5,392 bases of DNA from Candidatus Woesearchaeota archaeon (GTDB lineage Archaea; Nanobdellota; Nanobdellia; Woesearchaeales; WJKL01). The DNA is taken from contig JAHWIT010000072.1 of the NCBI GenBank assembly GCA_019322455.1, forward strand, positions 1-5,392. Reading direction: 5' to 3'. The translations under genes were made by a program, and so were the position numbers. This document shows positions 1 to 4,172 of the stretch, one piece after another; positions within the stretch are counted from its first letter, which is position 1; every line of letters begins with the position of its first letter. Below the pieces are notes generated by a model. That model made no database searches and had not been told where the DNA came from. It saw only the letters and a list, made by a program, of their open reading frames with translations.

Positions 1-1302
1 AGAAGAGTTGTTGCACAATTATTATCTTTAATGGATGGTCTAAAATCAAGAGGTAAAGTTGTTGTTATTGCTGCTACTAATGTTCCAAATATTTTAGACC
101 CTGCTTTAAGACGACCAGGAAGATTTGATAGAGAAATAGAAATAGGCGTGCCTTCTAAAAAAGGCAGATTAAAAATCCTAAAAATCCATACAAGAAACAT
201 GCCATTAGCTAAAGATGTTAAACTAGAAGAAATAGCTGAGATAACATATGGTTTTGTTGGAGCTGATTTAGAATCTTTAGCAAAAGAAGCTGCAATGATA
301 GTATTAAGAAGAATCCTCCCTGAATTAGTCTCAAAAAAAGAAGAAAATATCCCAAAAGAAAAATTAGAACAAATGCAAATAACTCAAAAGGATTTCAAAG
401 AAGCATTAAAAACAGTAAGACCCTCTGCTCTGCGTGAAGTTTTAGTAGAAATTCCTACAATAAAATGGGATGATGTTGGGGGCTTAGATGAAGTTAAAGC
501 AAATCTAAAAGAAGCAGTTGAATGGCCTTTAAAGAATCCTCAATCATTTAAAAAAATGGGAGTAAAGCCTCCAAAAGGAATTCTTCTTTATGGACCTCCA
601 GGAACAGGTAAAACATTATTAGCAAAAGCAGTCGCAAATGAATCTCAAGCTAATTTTATATTAGTCAAAGGTCCTGAATTATTATCAAAATGGGTTGGAG
701 AATCAGAAAAAGCAGTAAGAGCAGTTTTCAAAAAAGCAAGACAAACCAGTCCTACAATAATATTCTTTGATGAAATAGATTCATTAGCTTCAAGAAGAGG
801 TATTTCATCAGATGCACATGTTACTGAAAGAGTTGTTAATCAATTATTAACTGAAATAGACGGACTAGAAGAATTACAAGATGTAGTTGTTGTAGCTGCG
901 ACTAATAGACCAGATATGGTTGATCCAGCATTACTAAGACCAGGAAGATTTGACAGAATAATACTAACACCAGTTCCAGATAAAACAACGAGAAAAAAGA
1001 TATTTGAAGTTCATACTAAAAAAATGCCTTTAAAAGGAGTTGATTTAGATATATTAGCTGAAGAAACAGAAGGATATGTAGGAGCTGATATTGAAGCAAT
1101 ATGTAGAGAAGCTGCTATTCTTGCCTTAAGAAAAGATATGAAATCAAAAGAAATTACAATGGCTAATTTCAAAGAAGCATTAAAAGAAGTAAGGCCTTCT
1201 GTAACAAAAGATATTGAAAAAGCATACGAATCTCTAAAAGGTCAATTTAAGGCAGCTAGTGCAAAACAGATGAGAGAAGAATCTCCATCATATTTTGGGT
1301 GA
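1..1302 (+). CDS. Cdc48/VCP/p97-type AAA+ ATPase, 5'-truncated by the window edge
   Basis: This is a hexameric unfoldase/segregase of the Cdc48/VAT family, which uses ATP to extract or unfold proteins, in archaea partly for the 20S proteasome. The frame is open from base 1, so the ATG at 31 is internal. 433 residues are visible; the N-domain and the first half of D1, including its Walker A and B, lie upstream (roughly 300 residues by family length). Numbering from base 1, the end of D1 shows sensor-1 Asn27 (AATN) and arginine fingers Arg38/Arg41 (RRPGRFDRE). D2 is complete: Walker A GPPGTGKT at 198-205, Walker B FFDEID with Asp257/Glu258, sensor-1 Asn302 (AATNRPD), and arginine fingers Arg313/Arg316 (RPGRFDR). 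The protein ends SPSYFG, like the LYG tail of p97 and loosely an HbYX proteasome-docking tail. All visible D2 catalytic residues are intact. The next gene follows directly, so the two are probably cotranscribed. Confidence 0.97.
   Translation, partial: RRVVAQLLSLMDGLKSRGKVVVIAATNVPNILDPALRRPGRFDREIEIGVPSKKGRLKILKIHTRNMPLAKDVKLEEIAEITYGFVGADLESLAKEAAMIVLRRILPELVSKKEENIPKEKLEQMQITQKDFKEALKTVRPSALREVLVEIPTIKWDDVGGLDEVKANLKEAVEWPLKNPQSFKKMGVKPPKGILLYGPPGTGKTLLAKAVANESQANFILVKGPELLSKWVGESEKAVRAVFKKARQTSPTIIFFDEIDSLASRRGISSDAHVTERVVNQLLTEIDGLEELQDVVVVAATNRPDMVDPALLRPGRFDRIILTPVPDKTTRKKIFEVHTKKMPLKGVDLDILAEETEGYVGADIEAICREAAILALRKDMKSKEITMANFKEALKEVRPSVTKDIEKAYESLKGQFKAASAKQMREESPSYFG
1297..1302 (+). 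promoter_or_regulatory. Shine-Dalgarno site deciding the ybjQ-family start
   Basis: GGGTGA lies 5 nt before the ATG at 1308 and overlaps the TGA stop of the ATPase gene. The in-frame GTG at 1299 is part of this site, so ATG 1308 is the better start. Confidence 0.55.
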
Positions 1303-1307
1303 ATAAA

Positions 1308-1634
1308 ATGGAAAAAGAAATAATAATATCAACAACAGACAGAATCCCTAACAAAACAATTATTGAAATTCTTGGAGTTGTAAAAGGAAACACAATCAGA
1401 GCAAGATGGTTTGGAAGAGATATCGCAGCAGGATTAAAAATGATTGTTGGCGGAGAAATAAAAGGTTATACAAAGATGATTGCAGATGCAAGAGATGAAG
1501 CTATTAAAAGAATGACTGAAGAAGCTGAAAAACTAAAAGCAGATGCAGTTGTTAATATAAGATTCACAACCTCAACAGTAATGCAGGGAGCAGCAGAAAT
1601 TCTTGCTTATGGAACAGCTGTAAAGCTTAAATAA
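1308..1634 (+). CDS. YbjQ/UPF0145 (DUF74) family protein
   Basis: A small cytosolic protein of the YbjQ family (Pfam PF01906, often labelled heavy-metal-binding). The family forms ring-like oligomers and its biochemical role is not settled. From ATG 1308 it is 108 residues, matching the family's usual 100-110. The recognisable core comprises the N-terminal STTDRIP and ILGVVKGNTIRA strands, the central VGGEIKGYT segment, the helix ARDEAIKRM, and the C-terminal ADAVVNIRF...GAAEILAYGTAV. A GTG start at 1299 would add three residues and overlap the ATPase stop; it is less likely because that GTG sits inside the Shine-Dalgarno site. There is no signal peptide or membrane segment, and no cysteine, so a cysteine-based metal site is not supported. 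It lies 5 nt behind the Cdc48 gene, suggesting cotranscription, though that does not show a shared function. Confidence 0.9.
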   Translation: MEKEIIISTTDRIPNKTIIEILGVVKGNTIRARWFGRDIAAGLKMIVGGEIKGYTKMIADARDEAIKRMTEEAEKLKADAVVNIRFTTSTVMQGAAEILAYGTAVKLK

Positions 1635-1679
1635 GCTCTATTTTGACTAGAGCAAGAAAAAATTAGGTTTAATAGAGCT
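1634..1679 (+). repeat. Inverted repeat with two competing right arms
   Basis: AGCTCTATT at 1634-1642 is perfectly complementary to AATAGAGCT at 1671-1679 (9 bp, 28-nt loop). The same left arm (GCTCTA, 1635-1640) also pairs with TAGAGC at 1648-1653 (6 bp, 7-nt loop). Only one of the two hairpins can form at a time. It starts at the stop codon of the YbjQ-family gene and ends upstream of the next promoter. It may be a 3'-end or processing structure, or an operator. No T-run follows either stem, so it does not look like a bacterial-type terminator. Confidence 0.5.
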
Positions 1680-1692
1680 AAATAAAGAAAAA

Positions 1693-1700
1693 TTTAATAA
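1693..1700 (+). promoter_or_regulatory. Probable TATA box for the 72-aa gene/gatD cluster
   Basis: TTTAATAA is preceded by a purine-rich stretch (AAAGAAAA) that could serve as BRE. Transcription starting about 26 nt downstream would begin near 1722, just before the Shine-Dalgarno at 1724, giving a short leader of about 14 nt. The surrounding sequence is very AT-rich, so chance matches are likely. Confidence 0.4.
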
Positions 1701-1723
1701 AGCAAAGTTTATTTTCCTTCTTA

Positions 1724-1729
1724 GAGGTG
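1724..1729 (+). promoter_or_regulatory. Shine-Dalgarno site deciding the start of the 72-aa gene
   Basis: GAGGTG lies 6 nt before ATG 1736. The alternative in-frame GTG start at 1727 is part of the motif itself and would have no ribosome binding site of its own. Confidence 0.65.
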
Positions 1730-1735
1730 TTTATA

Positions 1736-1954
1736 ATGAAAGTAAGAATTGAATTTCCTGATGATATTGCTAAACTAAAAGCAGAAGAAGCAAAAGCCTG
1801 GACTCCAGGACAATCTTTAGTCTGGGAAGCAGAAGAATACAATGTCCCTGAAAAAATAAAGAGAATCAAAGAAGACATTGTTATAGAAACAAAGCATACA
1901 AAGGTAATTCTGCATAAAGATGAGATTCAAAAAATAATAAATTTGTTTAAATAG
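1736..1954 (+). CDS. Small hypothetical protein, 72 aa, upstream of gatD
   Basis: I do not recognise this family. From ATG 1736 (strong GAGGTG site upstream) it encodes 72 residues, soluble, rich in Lys and Glu, with no cysteine, signal peptide or membrane segment. A predicted beta start (MKVRIEF) is followed by a charged helix (residues 9-20), a WTPGQSLVW segment bracketed by Trp22 and Trp30, a charged stretch (38-47), strand-like IVIETKHTKVILH (48-60), and a short amphipathic helix ending INLFK. The stop is 1 nt before the gatD start codon, so gatD, which has no Shine-Dalgarno of its own, is probably translated by coupling to this gene. The ribosome binding site, coding-like composition and tight spacing make it a real gene. 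A role linked to GatD or tRNA charging is only guilt by association. Confidence 0.8.
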   Translation: MKVRIEFPDDIAKLKAEEAKAWTPGQSLVWEAEEYNVPEKIKRIKEDIVIETKHTKVILHKDEIQKIINLFK

Positions 1955-1955
1955 A

Positions 1956-3245
1956 ATGCCACAAGCAAAACCAGGAGACAAAGTAAAAATAATAACTGAA
2001 AAAGAGGAGTTTGAAGGAATTCTAATACCTAGACCAGAACTCCTTGAAAAGGGTTTTACAGTTCTAAAACTAGATAATGGCTATAATATTGGAATTGAAG
2101 ACAAAAAAATAAAACAAATAAAAGTTCTTGATAAATATACACCAAAAAAAGAGAAAAAAACAAAACTTCCATTCAACAAAAATCTACCAACTGTTTCTAT
2201 TCTTTCAACAGGCGGTACAATTTCTTCTAAAATAGATTATAGAACAGGCGGAGTCCATGCTGATTATACAGCAGAAGATTTTGTTGAAATGATGCCAGAA
2301 CTAGCAAAAGTCGCTAATCTGAAAGCTAAAAAAATTATGTCTGCAATGACAGAAGATTTTACAAATAAAGAATGGTCATCAATTGCAAAAGAAATTGCTA
2401 AAGAACTTGAACAAGCAGAGGGTGTTGTAGTTACAATGGGAACAGATACATTACATATCGCTGCTTCTGCATTATCATTTTTCTTAAAAGATCTCAATAA
2501 ACCAGTTGTAATTACAGCAGCACAAAGAAGTATTGACAGAGGTTCTTCAGATACATTTATGAATTTAATATGTGCAGTAACAGCAGCCACTAAATCAGAC
2601 ATTGCAGAAGTTGTAAGTTGTTTACACGGAACAACAAATGACGATTACTGTTTATTAAACAGAGGAACAAAAGTAAGAAAAATGCATTCTTCTAGAAGAG
2701 ATGCATTTAGACCAATAAATGATTTAGCTATAGCTAAGGTTTATCCAGAAGGTAAAATCGAAATTGTAAATAAAAATTATAGAAAAAAAGGAACAGGAAA
2801 ATTAAAAGTTGATGACAAATTTGAAGAAAAAACAGCATTAATTCAAGTTTATCCAGGAATGGAGCCAAAAATAATTGATTTTTACATCAATGAAGGTTAT
2901 AAAGGAATTGTCTTAGCAGCAACTGCTTTAGGACATGTTCCAACAAATGGACCAAAAGCAATAATTCCAGATCTAAAAAAAGCAATTGATAAAAAAATTC
3001 CTGTTGTAATTGCTTCACAAACATTATATGGAAGAGTTCATCCTCTAGTTTATACTAATCTAAGAAAATTATCTGTAGAATTAGGATGCATCTTTGTTGA
3101 GGACATGCTTCCAGAAACAGCTTATGTTAAATTAGGATGGGTTTTAGCTAAAACAACTAATCCAGAAAAAGTAAAAGAATTAATGCTGACAAATATTGCA
3201 GGAGAAATAACAGAAAGAAGTGATGATAAAAGCTTTTTATATTGA
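1956..3245 (+). CDS. gatD: Glu-tRNA(Gln) amidotransferase subunit D (asparaginase-like)
   Basis: GatD is the amide-donor subunit of the archaeal GatDE enzyme. It hydrolyses Asn or Gln to release ammonia, which reaches GatE and amidates Glu-tRNA(Gln) to Gln-tRNA(Gln). At 429 residues it is full length. Residues 1-60 form the small N-terminal barrel domain typical of GatD (GDKVKI, EFEGILIPRPE, NGYNIGI), followed by a Lys-rich linker (61-75). The asparaginase fold then carries the first catalytic Thr85 in STGGTIS, the Thr163-Asp164 pair in MGTDTLH, and Lys242 in VRKMHSSRRD, corresponding by motif to the Thr, Thr-Asp and Lys catalytic residues of characterised GatD. AAQRS (188-192) and ALGHVP (324-329) are further family motifs. 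The start is 1 nt after the preceding stop, with no Shine-Dalgarno, so translation is probably coupled. Unusually, gatE is not adjacent: it lies about 930 nt downstream behind its own promoter. Confidence 0.97.
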   Translation: MPQAKPGDKVKIITEKEEFEGILIPRPELLEKGFTVLKLDNGYNIGIEDKKIKQIKVLDKYTPKKEKKTKLPFNKNLPTVSILSTGGTISSKIDYRTGGVHADYTAEDFVEMMPELAKVANLKAKKIMSAMTEDFTNKEWSSIAKEIAKELEQAEGVVVTMGTDTLHIAASALSFFLKDLNKPVVITAAQRSIDRGSSDTFMNLICAVTAATKSDIAEVVSCLHGTTNDDYCLLNRGTKVRKMHSSRRDAFRPINDLAIAKVYPEGKIEIVNKNYRKKGTGKLKVDDKFEEKTALIQVYPGMEPKIIDFYINEGYKGIVLAATALGHVPTNGPKAIIPDLKKAIDKKIPVVIASQTLYGRVHPLVYTNLRKLSVELGCIFVEDMLPETAYVKLGWVLAKTTNPEKVKELMLTNIAGEITERSDDKSFLY

Positions 3246-3247
3246 TA

Positions 3248-3484
3248 ATGCAGCCAATCAAAGATTTAATCAACAAAATTAAATGGGATAAAAGAGAATC
3301 TCCAAAAGATTATTCTTTAATTTATATTGATTTGGGAAAAAAGAAAGAATTAGCTTATACAGAAATCAAAAGATTAGAAGGTAATTTTATGATTATAGAA
3401 AGAAATAATGAAGAAGTTGAAATTCCTTTGCATAGAATAAAAGAAGTTAAGAAAAAGAATAAAATTATTTGGAAGCGTCCTTAA
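3248..3484 (+). CDS. MJ1316/DUF504 (UPF0248) family protein
   Basis: A 78-residue protein resembling the archaeal UPF0248/DUF504 family (Pfam PF04457). That domain has been proposed, from comparative genomics, to recognise cyclic phosphate ends of RNA. Seen here are the N-terminal helix with the family's KIKWD motif (residues 10-14), the strand DYSLIYIDLG (21-30), the strand NFMIIERN (46-53), and the hallmark IPLHRIKEV (59-67) followed by a terminal KIIWKR strand. The first hallmark, usually Y-I-H-R-G, reads Y-I-D-L-G here, so one of the two conserved His/Arg positions is changed while His62-Arg63 is kept. ATG 3248 lies 2 nt after the gatD stop. A TTG at 3242, overlapping that stop, would add two residues. 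Neither has a clear Shine-Dalgarno, so coupling to gatD is likely. The last 20 nt overlap the convergent gene on the other strand. Confidence 0.82.
   Translation: MQPIKDLINKIKWDKRESPKDYSLIYIDLGKKKELAYTEIKRLEGNFMIIERNNEEVEIPLHRIKEVKKKNKIIWKRP
3451..3464 (-). terminator. Candidate T-rich terminator for the - strand orphan gene
   Basis: Immediately past the TAA of the - strand gene, that strand reads TTTTATTCTTTTTC, an oligo-T stretch of the kind that ends archaeal transcripts without a hairpin. It lies inside the coding end of the MJ1316-type gene, and the Lys codons there produce the same composition, so support is weak. Confidence 0.3.
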
Positions 3485-4040
3485 CTGTAAGAAGAATCTT
3501 TTCTTTTATATGACAAGAATCGTATTCACCAGTATTTTTTTGTATTTTAGGCAGCCAAAGTTCAAAGAAACATTTCCCTAATTTTGATATATATTCAGCT
3601 GGCCAAGTTAAATTCGCTAATTCCAGTTGTTCTTTAATTTTCAATGTTTTTTCTGGAGTAGGATTAGAAATAGCAATCTCAGGTGGATGTATCAATCCAT
3701 AAGTGTCTAAGTGAATAACATATTCTAATAATTTATCATTAAAAGTCTCTGCTTTTGATAAATTTGATTTTGATAATTCTAAAAGAGCGCTTAAACTTAC
3801 TAAATCTTGAACAAATTGATCAAAAATTCTTCTATCTAAAATACCTTGAGAGCCTCCAAAATATAGAAGTTTACCATCAGGTCTAGTAACTCTTAAACCA
3901 TAATCAACTCTTCTTGCTTTTACTATCTGTCTTTCATGTTCTTGATATGTATTAAGCATATTATCAAGATATTGAAGCTTAGCAGAATCAGATTCAAAAT
4001 TATATTCTTGTTCTCTATTAATTAACTCTGTTATTCCCAT
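3465..4040 (-). CDS. Hypothetical protein, 191 aa, unrecognised
   Basis: I do not recognise this family. The 191-residue product is soluble, with no signal peptide or transmembrane helix. Visible segments are a polar, helix-prone N-terminus (1-40); a central motif-like stretch YGLRVTRPDGKLLYFGG (47-63) suggesting a beta hairpin; a long helical region (70-110) with LVSLSALLELSK; a Pro-rich turn HPPEIAISNPTPE (118-130); and a C-terminal part with Trp145, Cys157 and Cys176. ATG at 4040 is chosen because a TATA box lies about 26 nt upstream of it, giving a leaderless transcript. No Shine-Dalgarno is present at normal spacing. It converges on the MJ1316-type gene with a 20-nt overlap and diverges from gatE. 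A long open frame with its own promoter signal, on the strand opposite both neighbours, argues for a real gene. Confidence 0.78.
   Translation of the reverse strand: MGITELINREQEYNFESDSAKLQYLDNMLNTYQEHERQIVKARRVDYGLRVTRPDGKLLYFGGSQGILDRRIFDQFVQDLVSLSALLELSKSNLSKAETFNDKLLEYVIHLDTYGLIHPPEIAISNPTPEKTLKIKEQLELANLTWPAEYISKLGKCFFELWLPKIQKNTGEYDSCHIKEKILLTVKDASK
3497..3507 (+). terminator. Candidate T-rich terminator after the gatD cluster
   Basis: TCTTTTCTTTT begins 12 nt after the stop of the MJ1316-type gene, consistent with archaeal oligo-T termination. It lies within the 3' coding end of the opposite-strand gene, so its composition may simply reflect Lys/Glu codons there. Confidence 0.35.
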
Positions 4041-4062
4041 ATGTAATCTATTGACTTTCCTC

Positions 4063-4070
4063 TTTATAAA
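4063..4070 (-). promoter_or_regulatory. TATA box for the - strand orphan gene
   Basis: TTTATAAA is centred about 26 nt upstream of the start codon at 4040, with a purine-rich BRE-like CGAAAG just upstream on the - strand. This spacing places the transcription start at or next to the ATG, predicting a leaderless mRNA. Confidence 0.65.
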
Positions 4071-4116
4071 TCTTTCGTTTTGTAACTACTATTAAATGAC
4101 AATATAGCATTAAGTA

Positions 4117-4124
4117 TTTATAAA
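4117..4124. promoter_or_regulatory. Second, symmetric TATA-like element in the divergent spacer
   Basis: TTTATAAA is a perfect palindrome and could be read in either direction. On the + strand it would start transcription near 4147, giving a gatE leader of about 26 nt. On the - strand it would start near 4095, giving a leader of about 55 nt. Neither alternative has a Shine-Dalgarno at normal spacing, so the closer boxes are preferred. Confidence 0.3.
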
Positions 4125-4140
4125 TTATTTAAAAACAAAA

Positions 4141-4150
4141 TTTATATAAA
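4141..4150 (+). promoter_or_regulatory. TATA box for gatE
   Basis: TTTATATAAA is centred about 27 nt upstream of ATG 4173 and preceded by an A-rich BRE-like stretch (AAAAACAAAA, 4131-4140). The spacing predicts a leaderless gatE mRNA. The only purine motif nearby, AGGAT, is about 15 nt from the ATG, too far for a normal Shine-Dalgarno. Confidence 0.7.
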
Positions 4151-4172
4151 CACAGGATAGATTTTATTTAAT

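Noticed and set aside
31..33. ATG as the start of the Cdc48 gene
   Set aside because: The frame is open to base 1 and encodes RRVVAQLLSL, part of the conserved D1 module, so this Met is internal.
1635..1653. Intrinsic (hairpin plus T-run) terminator after the YbjQ-family gene
   Set aside because: The short stem is followed by an A-rich stretch, not by a T-run.
1678..1878. Open frame on the - strand
   Set aside because: It is the antisense shadow of the 72-aa gene, which has a strong ribosome binding site; the product is low-complexity and no start signal is seen.
2264..2602. Open frame on the - strand, 112 codons
   Set aside because: It lies wholly inside the catalytic region of gatD and is a shadow of its codon use.
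4041..4172. Small RNA gene or tRNA in the divergent spacer
   Set aside because: No cloverleaf, no GC-rich structured segment and no T-loop-like motif; the sequence is accounted for by promoter elements.
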